A stretch of DNA of 64,000 bases from Phylloscopus collybita (taxonomy: Eukaryota > Chordata > Aves > Passeriformes > Phylloscopidae), in contig JAJNNQ010000026.1 of assembly GCA_027886175.1 (NCBI GenBank), positions 15,991,501-16,055,500 of the forward strand, written 5' to 3'. A program made the position numbers and the translations under genes. Shown here piece after piece: positions 27,536 to 40,104 of this stretch (positions are counted from its first letter, which is position 1; every line of letters starts with the position of its first letter). The notes beneath the pieces were generated by a model. That model saw only the letters and a program-made list of their open reading frames with translations. It ran no database searches and was not told where the DNA came from.

Positions 27536-30500
27536 ACATGAAATAGAAATGGTTTCTATTTCAGAAGCAATTTAAGGATTCAAAGACTACTATTTCAACT
27601 ATATTCATGACATTATCTAAGTTTCTACTCTGATTTTGCAGCCTTGCTCTGAAACCAACTTTAAGAGCAGTACCCATGGGCTGGTTTTACACTGGCTGAC
27701 AAAGAACTAGTCTGAGAGATGGATGTTTTACCATTCAGGTCCTGAAATCTTCTGTTTTTCACACTTACTTTTTCAGGTAGAGATGTAAGAGTGCAATTTT
27801 AGATTGACATCAATATCTACTTTGAAAAAGCACCTTGCAGATATCACAAACAGAGAATAGCCCAACTCCAGAAAAAGTTTGTTCACAGAGCTCAGGAGTT
27901 ATAAAATGAATCTCTTTCCTCAGGTTACTTGAAGCAAAGCCTCCAGGACAGAGTAACACAGTAAAGTAATTCCTTCTTTTCCTAGAATTTGGATTTGTTT
28001 GAAGTTCAGATATCCAAGCTGTAGGGAGAACACATGCTATGTTTCATTTGAAGGAACTGGGAACTTAAATCTACACTGATCCCATTTTGAAGGAGTGTGT
28101 CAAGACAACTGACAAGTATGGAGGCTAGCAAGAAAACATCAAGGCCCCTGAATGACTGTGTATAGACATAATGTCATCACTGGAAACACGGACTGAGGTC
28201 ATTGATCTACAGTGCTGGACCCAAACTGGCAAAATATTTCCAGGGGCAACGATATGAAGCTCAGTTTTTGGTTGAAAGTTTCAAAAGAGATTTTCAGGCC
28301 CAAAACATAATAAAGGGCAGAAAAAGAAAACTGCTTGAAAAAAAGATGTATAAAAACAAAGCAAAATTCCAGGATGAGCAATGGAATCCAGCTACAAAAG
28401 ACAGAACTCCAAATGTATCACCATCCTAAGGTGGTCCAGAGAAAAGCTGTAAAGCACTGGCAACTGACTTTACACTGGTGCTTGAAATTACCTCAGCTTT
28501 GGAGAGATAGGAGACTTTTGTTCTGACTCACACAAAGCAGCTGATACAAAAGGACATGTATCCAGCCAATATAATTTCCTTAGATAGAGACATTGAGCAA
28601 TAATAGCATTTTACTTTCAACTGTACCAAGAATTTTCTTCCCAGTACAGTTTTTACAGGAATACCTGAATGAAATTTCACAGAAATTTCTTACAAGCACT
28701 GAACTATGGTATGGAACCTTGGGAGGCTGGGGGAAGAGTCCTGCTTCTGATGTGACCATTGTGTAGTAAATGAACAGCCCGAAAAAAGTCACATTTTTTC
28801 ATATACACATCTGCCTTTTGTTTTATTTTAGTCACCACATAGTCTAGTTATTTCCACAGGATAAAGAAAATGCTATGCATAAAATAAAAATATATGTCAT
28901 TGCTCCAGAGCATATAATTTAAAAGTTAATCAATATGCAATAGGGCTAATATAGGAATATGCTTACTAGTAACATTTCCAAACGTGTTTTATGGCTCTGA
29001 ACAGTGACACTAAGCTGTTCATAACACTTGCACAGTTTCCAGTATCCTCTGTCACATCATGTTTGTTCAGAGGATGTTGAGCCATTTTGAATAATTTCAA
29101 GCCTATCAATGTCCATAATTGTTTCAGACACTCCAGTAGCACACACTCTGTTACTGTGTGTTGTTAATTTGGAGAGATTGTTTGTTGTCAACACTTCTTC
29201 CACACTGCATAGTTGTGAACTGTATCATTTATTTTCATTATTTCACTCTACACTGACTCAATCTTTTCGGAGTATACTGGCTTTTTAAGTTAAGCAGGCT
29301 AATGGAAACCCTACAGCATTGCTTAAAGGGAGCATGCTGCTTGTTAGCACACTTGTGTCATAGTGAACGACAACCACATTTCCTTGCCCTTGTATCTCTT
29401 TTCACATAAGTTATTTGAGGAAAAAAAAGTGGTGGCTAACGTTATTATTGACATTGCAAAATTGTTCCTTGTGTAGTAAGAGTCATGAGGCCAATTTGAT
29501 GCACAAATGATACTCACTTGATGCTTCCCTTCCTTAGGGAAGAAAAAAATGGAATTGAAACACTTGAAGAGTTCAAACCTAGGACCTGTACAATAATTTT
29601 AGTTTATTCTGTCTTCCAAAATTTAGCAATGCAGAATTTAACAGCTATCCAGATTAGAGACAGTATTTCTCATTTGACTTATGCCATCCTGTCAAATTCA
29701 GAGGATTAACTCCTAGAGTCCTTATCTTCATCATTCCTTCCTGCAGATCTTGCTTTTTTTGATCAAGTGACAAAGAATCTTGCATTTGTTACCATATTTA
29801 CTACCACATCACTAACATCTGTTTGACAGAAGGCAACAGCATGTTGTACATCTGTGCACTGAAAGCCTCAGTACACCAGAACCATAACACAACCACAAAA
29901 CAGACATACTACTACATAATATATGTACATACATATTCCACATGCTGGGTAATCTCAACTACAGCACACACAGTATTGTATTTCTGAGTGTCTTATTTAC
30001 ATACATTGCATAAATATAGAATCAATTTTGAGCTTGCCCAGTTTTATGCTCGGTAATTATCAACTTGAGCTAGAAAACTCATGAATTTGATCTCAATAAA
30101 CCCTACAGAAATGGCTTTAAATGTAAGGTTCTTCTATTTCTTTGTGCGTGTGTGTATTGATCTGTAGCTTTTCTATTTAAGCTTTTTCCCCACAGAAACT
30201 AAGGTTTAAAAAAGTTGAAAACCAAATTTTAACAAATTGCAATAAAAAGACAACTTACTGAAAGAAGTCTAATCCTGGCAGCATAGATCTCCATAAAAGA
30301 TAATTTGATCTGGAGAATTTTATATGACAAAATTCTTCAAGTGTCCCAATAGGCTTATGTTGCGTATCTCTTCACTAGACAGCTGTCCTCAGCATAGGTA
30401 TCCTTATGTCACAATGATCAGAGTCTGTAAAGAAAATAATAAGTGCCAGATGGCAATGGCTTCAGAAAAGATTACAAAATTGCGACTGTCAGTAAACTAA

Positions 30501-32104
30501 CATCTGCATGAAAAAGAGACATTTTCCATTCTCTCTCCTACTATTCTTAAGCGTCTTTGATTGCTTTTTCCTGGGGTTTGTTCAGACTGTAGTGAGAAAT
30601 GCAGTATCACTTAAGTATCCAGGCAAACTAAAGACAGATTGAATAGGTGCAGCAACACACAAAATAAATGACAAAATCTGTTCTCACGCCTACAAGGAAT
30701 CAGTGGATCTTCTATCTTAATGAAGCCTTGATTTTCAGTCTCAGGGAATAAGGCAAACAGGGAACCTCTGTGTCTTATTAGAAACAAAAACTGATTCCAG
30801 CACAGCTCATCAGTGTTCAAAAGCAATCAGTTTAGTATACTGCCAGCTCTGCCTTTTCTTTTTCTTTCATGCTGAACTGACAATTTTTACTCCATCCATA
30901 GAGAAGCTGACAGGTGGAGCAGCAGCTGAGCAGCTGCAGGCATTTGGCTGCCTGTGGCTTGCTGCTGGTGGCAGAGAACTTCACTCTGGTGTTCATCCCT
31001 GGAGAACTACGGAACTCAGAAGCACAAAGCCAAGTCTTTTCTACTGCACCCCAACTGTGCAAAAGAAGCCAATAAGGTTAGAAGAACTTAATCCTATACC
31101 CCATTATTTCCAAAATACAGATATTGGACGATCAGAACTCTATTACCTCTGAATGACAAGAAAGAAAGGATTTTGAAAATCCACTTCAGCCACAGGTTTC
31201 AAAGTAACATGTGATTACTTCTCAGCATTAGCAACCTGGTAGATAACAATGGTTATGCCACTTTAGAGCAGACATCTGTTTTCAAACGTCTGGACCAAAG
31301 CTGAAGATCTGTGTTTTCTAGCATGATGACTGTACTATTCTACCACTATCTCCAGTCTATTAGAGAGATAAAATGTGAATGCCTGAAAGCAGGAAACAAA
31401 AACCCATGGTAGTCCCACTGGAGAGTAGCACTTATGATATGCCCTAAATATAGTGGAAGTAGGTGGTACAAGCTACATGGATGCGGACAGCAAAAAGCAG
31501 AGGCTGCATCTTCCATCTTTGCCAACTTCAATGCATTTTGTGTTATCTTATTCCTAAGGTCTTATTATAGTTCTCCAGGACAGTTATCCATTCAATCATC
31601 TATGACACATGAATCTGCTCATTTCACTTGCAATCATGCAACACTGACAGAAATAACTGACTGTCACAATATTTAGCTGCAAAACGAAATGAAACAATGT
31701 GAATGCAAGAGCTTTGCTAAAAGATAGCACAATACATTATTTAATATGTCCCTGAAAAAAAATATATTCCAATCAGAGCAATATGCGTATGGGTGGCAGT
31801 CAGGAGGTTCTCATCTTCTTTGCCATTTCTGACACTCCTTATACTTTGTTGAAGGAAGACTCCAAGTATGAAAAAGCTTCTCTGCTGCAGTTTTTCCTTA
31901 CAACACACTAGTGACCTACTTAACTCCCCTAAATCATGTAAGAAGTCAGTTTTATGTATAGTTCCTGCTGTTTGTAAACCTGTCTGGAGATGCACAGAAA
32001 ACATGTACAGGGAGCAGAAGCTGTGAAAATGTTTACTGGAGTGGTAAGGGAATGTCCTGAAACGTTACTACTGAGTGCAGTAATTGTTAAAGTTTCACTT
32101 GGAA
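27536..32104. other. Unassigned AT-rich host sequence
   Basis: No supported gene or mobile element. All open frames are under 90 codons and lack motifs. Confidence 0.55.
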
Positions 32105-32300
32105 CATGTCAGAATGGATGTCAAGCACTGGAACAGGCTGCCCAGGGAAGTGGCAGAGTCACCATGCCTGGAAGGTATTAAAAAGACATGTAGACATGGC
32201 ACTTAGTGACAAAATTCAGTGGTGGCCATGGCAGTGCTAGGTTAATGGATATTATGAACTTAAAGGTCTTTTCTAACCTAAGTGATTCTATGATTTATCC
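32105..32300 (+). mobile_element. CR1 LINE 3'-end fragment
   Basis: The sequence runs through the conserved CR1 end: CACTGGAACAGGCTGCCCAG, GTGGCAGAGTCACCATGCC, ACATGTAGACATGGCACTTA, GGTCTTTTCTAACCTAAGTG, ending in GATTCTATGATT octamers on the right. Plus orientation, truncated on its 5' side, noncoding. Confidence 0.93.
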
Positions 32301-32709
32301 CATCTCCATGAGCCACCTTCTGATGGATCTGAAGCTAGAGAAGGTACGTTCCTGGAGCCTTAGCTAAGTGCTGTAAAACATTGTCATCCAATGTCAGTTA
32401 ACAGAAATTATAAACTGAATTCAGTCCAGCCATGTGTTTTTGTCCATTTTCACTGTCTCTGCCCTGTTTCTCACATTAGTTTGTATTTGACCCATTCACA
32501 CAATCAGGGGACACTCAGAAGGTACTCACCTCTGTCTCTTCGTACCTCAACTTCTGCTAGCCCCAATGCCAAACTAAACAGTTGTTCTGTTTCCACTGTG
32601 CCCATCTGCCAGGAAAGCGTGTGAGTAAATCTGTCCGTTTCAGCCAAATCTAGAGGCTGAATTTTAGAAGTAACCAGATCAGTAAATTAGAACAAGGTTT
32701 ATGAAAATC
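32301..32709. other. Unassigned sequence
   Basis: Slightly more GC-rich than its surroundings but without a recognisable element or gene. Confidence 0.4.
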
Positions 32710-33198
32710 TGTAGGTGAAGAGAGAGAACAAAACACACATGCACCAGAGAGAAGAAAAATAGCCTTTACTTCCTATGCCTGTTAACCAGCTACTGTCAAT
32801 AATTCCCCAAAGGCAGTGCTGCCAAATAGCACATGGGCAGCTTCAGCAAAGTAAGGCTGCTCCCAGAGATGCAGCGATGGCTATCTCACAGCCAACTTCC
32901 TGGGAAAGCCCTGCCCCTCTTACTATTACATGGCCCCTCCCTCTTGCCAGAAGTCCTCATCACCTTCAAGTTAGTCTCCCACGGAGCTCCATCCATTTGG
33001 GTAAAATCTCACACCCCTCATACATCTCATACAATCAGAATCTCATGACATTTGTCCAGCAGGACCAGCTGTCCCTTCCCACTTTTCCAGGAGGAGCGCC
33101 AGCATGGGAAGCCTGCACACCAGTTTATGGTTGTGAGCAGCCATTTGTAAACTGTGACAGCCATTGTGTTTTCATGTGACTGTCCCACAGTCCCCACA
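32710..33198 (-). mobile_element. Possible decayed LTR
   Basis: On the minus strand a purine-rich run (CAGGGAGA, complement at about 33199-33206) is followed by TGTGGGGACTGTGGGACAG. That matches the polypurine-tract/U3 junction pattern of the intact provirus at 57,928 (GGGGGAGA then TGTGGGG). A candidate U5 end ...CACCTACA lies at 32710. The interval is more GC-rich than the flanks. No clear TATA box, polyadenylation signal or flanking duplication was found, so both the element and its left boundary are tentative. The 134-codon plus-strand ORF here is treated as chance. Confidence 0.33.
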
Positions 33199-33600
33199 TC
33201 TCCCTGATGGCCAGGAGAGGAGGGGCATTTTCACCCAGCCCTTCATATTCATTCACACTTCATATCAATGTAAATGTTTTCAATGATTTTTTCCACAGGC
33301 CTGGAGATTCCTGGGTGCTGTTTTCTAATATATTGTAAGCACTTTGGTCCTGCTCACAATAAAATGACAGCTGTCTTTTATTATTCATGAGCTTTCCTCT
33401 GAAGCTCCAAACTTCTGGTACTGCCCCTTAGTATTCCAGCCTTAGTAAATTCTGCACTTCTTTCTCCCACTGAAGTTCTATAGCTGTAGTAGATTTTCCA
33501 TTTTCCCATCTCTGAATGTCAAAAGAAGTTAAGAGTTCATCCAGTGTTATATTTTATCCCTATTTTATTTGACTCTGTTAAGCTTTATGATGGGCCTTCC
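33199..33600 (-). pseudogene. Possible decayed ERV internal (3') coding remnant
   Basis: Immediately upstream (minus strand) of the suspected polypurine tract, one minus-strand frame stays open for roughly 110 codons from about 33545 to 33260 with a single internal stop. It has a charged, protein-like composition (for example a Trp-Glu-Asn-Gly-Lys stretch and later Pro-Gly-Leu-Trp-Lys-Lys). The position next to a suspected LTR suggests the tail of an old retroviral reading frame. No family motif was recognised, so the gene cannot be named, and chance openness is not excluded. Confidence 0.28.
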
Positions 33601-35389
33601 CCTTTATTTTATCACTTTCTATTACCCATATAATATCATGCTTCTTTATGCAAGACAAATTGGAAAAAAAATTACCATTGATAGAACAGACTGAAACAAA
33701 TCTGTTGATTAATAAAATAAATATTTCTTTAATTTTTGAATAATATTCTAAGTATTCCTCCTGTGAGTTGTCATAATACCCTTTCACTGACAGTCCTGCT
33801 ACATATTTGTCAAGGTCTGCCTTCCTGGCTCATCAGAACTTTATTGGTTTCAATAGTAGATGCAGCGTGACTTGACCTCAGATAAAGATCTCGACAAAAG
33901 TTCCATATGCAACATTTCTCTGCAGGAGTGGCAGCTGTCTCTTTCCTCAGATTAGCAGCATATTAAACACTGGCAGATAGTAAATACAAAGTTTAGCTCA
34001 CAGATCACTTTAATGAGAAATTCAGGATGTCAAAGGGAAAACTTTGCAAGAATCAGGCAGACACTTTAAATTAGTTCACATGAGTAAGTAGAATGCTTTT
34101 CCCACATGACTCTACCACAGAGCATTTCATACCATACCAAAAATGGAAACATAACTTCACAATTCATGCAAGGTTTGTATCTTTTCCCTTACATTCTAGT
34201 AGTACTGTTCAGCTGGAGAAAAAAAAGTCATAATAGAAAAAAAAAAAACCCTATTCAAATATTTATACATCAGACAAGATGATTTGGAAAGTTGTTTCCA
34301 AACTATTAGTATGGTCATAAAAATCTAGCGGTAAAAATGTGAGACTGTAAGCTTGAAAGATAATTAAATCACTAAAGAGTGATAGAACAATCCTTTGTAT
34401 TGATTAAGATTGTTGTCTTCCATAGCAGTACTGAAATGTTATGCAATTCCAGAAACTATAGTCCACACAAAGGTAAAATAAAAAAAGTCCACTTTCACAA
34501 AGGTAAAATAAATATATAATTAAAATGTGTTCCATAGGCTTCTGAAAATCCTTGGTATATCTCTTGTACCTTTATAGCTTAGAAGAATTCTTAATAGCAG
34601 AAATATTTGTTAGACAAAAGGAAAATCCAGTTTTCAGAATTGTTACATCTTAATAGAATCTTTTTTCAGATACCCAGGTAAAGGAAAACATCATTCCTGG
34701 GCAGACACACCAGTGTGACAGAATGAATGTAAACTTCTTATTTCCGTCTTGTCTTTTACACAGTTTTCCTTTCTGCCAGACAGAATTTCCGTACTTGCTG
34801 AGGAAGAAGTTAATACTTCATTACTTGTCTTAGAACATAAAATACTAAGGAAGGAAAAAGGACTGAATGTTAAATTGAAAAGCAACCGAAATCGCATAAA
34901 GGAAATTTAAAGTGTTGAATAGTTTAAAAGTTTATTCATTTATATTTCTTCCAAAGTCAAGAGTACAAATGAAAGCAAAGAATAATCTCTGCATGCTTTT
35001 TATGTGATAAAGGGGGATTTACTCAAACCCTTAATGCTGATTAGTCTGCCAGCACCTCAGGAAAACCATGACCCTTGTGCCTGACCAGTCTGTCAGTGTC
35101 CCATTATGGGACCCTTCCCTAAGCAGTCCCACTGGATCTGTTCCACTGGCTTATTCGTGGTCACACACCAAATAGAGAAACCTCCTCTAGGGTCTTCACA
35201 CCTCTACCCACTGCTGGCAACTGCCAGTGCCCTTGAAGGACTCACTAACAGGTTACAGAATAGCACTCCTTATTAATAAAACTGTGAAAGATTAGGGTTT
35301 GAGAATTGCCAGTAATACTATCAGACTGCAAAAATATATTTAAAGCAATATATTAAGTCAAAGCAATGTACTAACAAGCTCTAACCCAC
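33601..35389. other. Unassigned AT-rich host sequence
   Basis: No supported gene or element. The 17-mer CACAAAGGTAAAATAAA is repeated near 34467 and 34496, a small local duplication. Confidence 0.45.
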
Positions 35390-35880
35390 AATAAAAGCCA
35401 GTTCTAGATAATCATTCAGCCTGCATAGAGAATAGGCCTCCCTGTGTGGGAGAAGACACGTTCAGCCCATCAGCTGATCCCAGAACATACAGTGGAGTCC
35501 TCTCTCTCATTTCTCTCCATTTTTAACTCACTTTTATGCTATTTCTTTATGTTTAGTTGGAGCTTGAGAGATTTTGGTCATACCAAGTTTTACTCAGTGA
35601 GGGGTGAGTATCTCAGGATAGTACCTGAGATAACTTCGGGATGGAGACATGCATCAGTCCAAAGAGAGTGATTTCACCATGGTTGCTGATTCAAGAGCAG
35701 GACATTTTCTCTTATCTCCCTTCGTTTTCAGCTGTTGTGGGATTTATCAGCTAGGAAATACCACTGATTTCCCTCTTCTGCAAGTGTTTTGACAAGCCTG
35801 GCCATAGTGTCTCCAGTCCACCCTTCATATAGACCCTTGAGATTGCACTGTGTGTGGGAGGTCACATATGCTGACCATGT
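35390..35880 (-). mobile_element. Possible old LTR-derived segment
   Basis: This block is more GC-rich than its flanks. On the minus strand it shows a promoter-like GCATAAAAGTGAG (complement about 35530-35542) followed by a CT-rich and purine-rich leader. That suggests an LTR-derived sequence, but ends and duplications could not be defined and the family was not recognised. Confidence 0.27.
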
Positions 35881-36492
35881 GCCATCCAGAGAGTAGCAAC
35901 AGTATTTTCCCCTATAATTTCTGTACCATTATCTTTTTATTCTCTGTCATCTTCCCACAGTGCTGGAGAACCATGCATTCTAATAACTATTTTCATCAGC
36001 ATAGTGAAGTTATAATTATGTGTGGGTTTTACCATCAGTCTTCCAGACCAAAATCACTTCAAATAAATCTTATAAAATGATAAAAATATTCACTGGTAAT
36101 GTGTAGAGATGTAAACAGTGACATTTTTATGCAATCATTAAAATGTGAAGAAACAAAATGAAAAATAATCATATTATTAAAGCACACAGTTTCAGTAGTT
36201 CTAAATATATGAAAAACATCAATATTTGCAAGAAGAACTCAATGTTTTATTCACCTCTAATCCTTTTCTCTTTTAAAATGCTTTTTTTGCAGCCTTGTGT
36301 AAGCTGTAAGCATTCAAGTTTCCTCTTGGCTTTTGTTCAGGCTATTTCTGTTTGGCTTTCAGCAGCTTCTAACACCGGATTTATGCCCCCAAAACTTCCT
36401 ACGTTCCCAGAGGCATAGTTAACTTTCAACAGAAGTAGTGGCACAGACATGTTTACCAACCAGCAGCTAGTTTCTTACACATGTAAGAAAGA
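35881..36492. other. Unassigned AT-rich host sequence
   Basis: No supported gene or element; the 86-codon ORF at 36158-36418 has no recognisable motif. Confidence 0.45.
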
Positions 36493-36927
36493 TGTCTTGG
36501 TTTGGAGAAGACAGGTATCTGCCAGGGAAAGCTGGAGTTTCCCTTAGAATGGGGAATGTAAACCCCTCACCACCGCCAAATTATAATTTTGCAATTAAGG
36601 GCTTTCAGGCAAAGATTTGGGAATAGGAATAGCAGTTCTTTACTAGAAATATTAACAATACAAATGTAGTAGAAAGCAAAACCACCCAACCAAACCAGCA
36701 AACAAACAAACAAACAACAATTTTGGAAAACCCTGACAGAGTCAGAGGGAATAACCTGACACCCTGTTGGCCAGGGTGTTGGAAGCAGTCCAAAAGTGAG
36801 TCCTCCTGGAGCGGCAGATGTGGTTCTGTTGAAGTAGAGATGATCCTGTAGAAAAAAAGGGTCCAGGGATGGTGAGAAGGGTCCAGTGATCGTGAGAAGG
36901 TGTCCAGTGATGGTGAGATGGGGTCCA
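36493..36927 (-). mobile_element. Truncated LTR, same family as 5,517-6,256
   Basis: The first 370 bases track the LTR at 5517 closely: TGTCTTGGTTTGGAGAAGAC, GGGCTTTCAGGCAAAGATTT, CACCCTGTTGGCCAGGG, GGATGATCCTGTAG-like order and the C/A-rich middle. Similarity stops after about 36927, where ordinary AT-rich sequence begins, so the U3 part (right side in this minus-oriented copy) is missing. The copy carries an extra AAAC microsatellite (36691-36719) and a three-copy tandem repeat at its right end. The two long minus ORFs over it (136 and 107 codons) are LTR shadows. Confidence 0.8.
36861..36921. repeat. Three-copy 20-bp tandem repeat inside LTR
   Basis: Units GTCCAGGGATGGTGAGAAGG (36861-36880), GTCCAGTGATCGTGAGAAGG (36881-36900) and a 21-base variant (36901-36921). 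The related LTR at 5.5 kb has a single equivalent unit near 5847-5876, so the array expanded in this copy or its subfamily. Confidence 0.88.
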
Positions 36928-39456
36928 ATTTTACTCCCTAAAAAAGAAATTTTTTTTCTGAAAAACAGATCAGACATTTTAATGTAACAGTAGTATCCTC
37001 TTTTTATTTTGCTTGCTAACTAGTGAAATGCGATTATATAAACATATTAAATTAAATTCTATGTTTCAGTTACATATAGTTAAATTCACTTCTATACAAC
37101 AAATTTTATTCCTAATTTATCAGACTCTAATTTATCATACAATAAACTGAAATTTAGGTGTAATCCAAGCAATAGATAACTTCCTGTAAGTGACAGAAAA
37201 ATTACAATACAGTATTCACAACAGTTTCAAAACAATTCCTTTTATTTATCTTAGAATAAATCCATGTTAGCCTTCACTGATTTGTGTACATCTACTACTG
37301 TATTTCATATCTAGCTGCATTATCTAGTACCATCTGGAAAGTGAATGAATTATTTGTACAGTGACCTCAATATTATATATTCTTAAGAGTGAGATTTGGA
37401 ATACAGCCTACTCTGGCAAGCTGAAACCAAAATTATTGGTTATGTTGAAACCAAACCTCAAAATCTCTGAACGGGTTTTTAAATTTTATTATGTACTGAA
37501 ATAACAGATCTTATGTCAGTTCAATTTGATGCTGTATCAGGTCATATTGACACTGGACTAGCCATTACCACCAGTTGTCTACCCAAGGAAAGGCAACACC
37601 AAATTCTGTTTTGAACCACTGTATTTTCACCCATTTACTTCCTGATTATGGCTGTGAAACGAAAAACTTTTGCATATATTTTAATATAAAAATAGTCTAT
37701 TCAGTGTAAAATCCTATATTCACATGGTGATCAATGAACAAAAGTGGCTTTATGTGATTTTATAACTGGTGTGTTTTCTACAGATTACCTACTTACAGGC
37801 CCGATTGTGTTTTCCTCACTTCAAAGCCAGCCTGCAAAAATTATCCTTTGAAAACAATAGAAATTCTTTAGATTCATATAACACTTGAGAAACTTTGATT
37901 TAATGCTGTGACATAGTTGAGAGTCTTTGATCAAAGAATTTCACCTAAGCTTGTAAAATATTCAGAGCAATCTTTTTGTTTTTCCAGTGCATTCATTAGT
38001 CTTCTGCCAGTGTTTGAAATTGAGACTTTTTTTAGGCATCCTGTTGATTTAAAAAAGATTTTTTTCTTTAAGAAATCACAGCTACCAAAACCACAAAGAC
38101 ATTGAATAGGAAAACTGTAATATTGTCCGTACTATAAGGTTTGTCAGTTGCTAATAATTCATTTAAGAGGTCTAAACCAACATTTTTCTATCACTCAATT
38201 TTTTTAAAATCTTTTAGAAGTGGATTTTCCACATACTTGGTCTTAGCATTTTGTCAAGTTGATTTGGGTTTGGGATTTTTTCTATAGAACACATTTTCCA
38301 TTTTTTATATGTACCATAAAAGATACATTTTTCCTTAGTATGTTCCTATTAAAGTGCTTAAACTTGAAGCTTCACAGCTAATGAAATTGTTAAAATACTT
38401 ACCTAGCTGGTAAAACAACCTGAAATGGAGAAATCATATAGAGTATTTTTAACATTTTAAATTGTCTGAAGTTAAGTTTTCACCATAGGTCCAGCCAAGT
38501 ATATTGAAAAAATAATTAAATGTCTCCCAGATTAAATTAAGGAGCAATAATAATTAGCAGAAAACATATCTATGACAGAAAATTGGAATAAAGCTTCTGG
38601 CCACTAAGAAATTAATTTGTAGGGCAGCTTCCAAGATAGATAGCATGAGAAATGAAGCTAAAACGCTTTAGAATTATGCTTGGGTGGCATATAGAAATGA
38701 TTGTGTGACAAAATTGGAATTACAAGAAACAGAAAATTAGGCCAATTAGTTAAGTAATTATGTTTATAAGTTAGTTCAGCCTGACTAGGGTCACCCATAA
38801 CCTTCCTCAAAACACATTACAGTAGGATGTACCCATTTTGTTCCTTCCTGTTTTTCTTCCAATGGCACCACATGGTTATGGATTTTTTGTTTTATTTTCA
38901 GCCGTATGTTTGTTAAATATTGCTGGAGAGGATTACATAGCCATGGCTGGATAGCATCATGTAAAACAGATGACCTGTATAATTTTATGAATATATATAA
39001 TTGATTACTCAAGCACCCAAGCAGACATCCTTTCCAGTCTTCAGTTCCAGTGTCCTCAGCATGGCCTGCATTAGGACTTCAGACACTCCTCCATCAAGTG
39101 ACTGTCATTGGAGGAAGGATTGAGAAAGCTGAGATGAAGAGAGAATATAACATTATGCCATTACCAACTTCACAGGGTACCCATATCTGTAATATTGTGG
39201 GAAAATAGCTCATAGCCAAATGGATTTAGAAGATCTGCAAAAATTTAAAGGGAAAAAAGATGATCCAAGGTCTACAAAGTCTCCCATAAAAGCTTATTAT
39301 TTAAGTACTCAGCCTCCAAAAAAGACAAGAGTTTCAATCAATTATTCACTCTTTCTTCCCATTTAAGAACCAGGGGGCAAAAAATCAATCCATCAGACCA
39401 TAGGCTAAGGCAAATCAAAAGGTGTTTATTCACTCAATGTATAGTTATCTGGCATA
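36928..39456. other. Unassigned AT-rich host sequence
   Basis: About 2.5 kb with no recognisable gene or mobile element; longest open frame 73 codons. Confidence 0.55.
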
Positions 39457-39772
39457 TGTCATGGTTAAACCCCAGTAGGCACCTAAGCACCACACAACTG
39501 TTCACTCACACTTCCATATTGGGATGGAGAAGAGTATCAGAAGGGTAAAAGTGAGGAAATTCGTGGATTGACATAAATACAGATTAATAAATAAAAGAGT
39601 GTGCATAAACAAAAAAAGAGGAAGATTTCACTCCCTTTTTCCCATAGGCAGGGAAGGCAGGTGTTCAGCCATTTGTATGATTTTGTCACCCATAGCAGTT
39701 ACTTGGAAAGACAAATGCCATAACATCAAACATCCCCACTTCTTTCTTCCTCCTAACAGCATTTAGTGCTAA

Positions 39773-39778
39773 GCACAC
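39773..39778. repeat. Left duplication GCACAC of nested LTR
   Basis: GCACAC at 39773-39778 recurs at 40105-40110, flanking the inner LTR and lying within outer-LTR sequence. Confidence 0.65.
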
Positions 39779-40104
39779 TGTTGTATCCCTCTGGGGAATG
39801 GTTTACCCCAAAAGAAACCCCAAAGCCTGTAACTATGTAGTTTGACCCTACCTTCCCCCCCATCTCTGACCAATTGGCTCAGTGCCAGCTATCTGTCCTG
39901 GGACAGAGGGTCTAGATAAACCCATGCTCTTCCTTGTTTGGTCTCTTTGCCCCTGGAACCCCTTCAAGAATAAAGCCTTGGAACTCTCCTAGGTAAGGAG
40001 CCTCTTTTGGGTCTCTTTCCCTATCTTGAAGTCTTCCTTACCCAAAGCCCCCCAGAATCTGAGCTAGCAGCCCGGCCAGGAGGGCGGAGGGAGGGAACAC
40101 TTTG
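39779..40104 (+). mobile_element. Inner solo LTR, gammaretrovirus-like (class I), nested in ERVL LTR
   Basis: About 326 bp starting TGTTGTATCCCTCTGGGG. In plus orientation it has a CCAAT box (GACCAATTGG, about 39868-39877), a TATA-like TCTAGATAAACC (about 39910-39921) and AATAAAGCC (about 39970-39978), with U5 running to AACACTTTG. Promoter order and spacing are those of a complete LTR. The exact 3' end is ambiguous between 40104 and 40107 (GGCA) because the flanking repeat overlaps; 40104 gives a 6-bp duplication, 40107 only 3 bp. Class I assignment rests on general layout and is inferred. Confidence 0.7.

Noticed and set aside
32775..33179. 134-codon plus ORF rich in Pro, Ser and Gln
   Set aside because: Composition follows local G+C and it sits in a suspected LTR on the opposite strand; no motif.
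36567..36977. 136- and 107-codon minus ORFs with repeated Ser-Leu-Asp-Pro-like units
   Set aside because: The apparent protein repeats come from the 20-bp tandem array in a truncated LTR.
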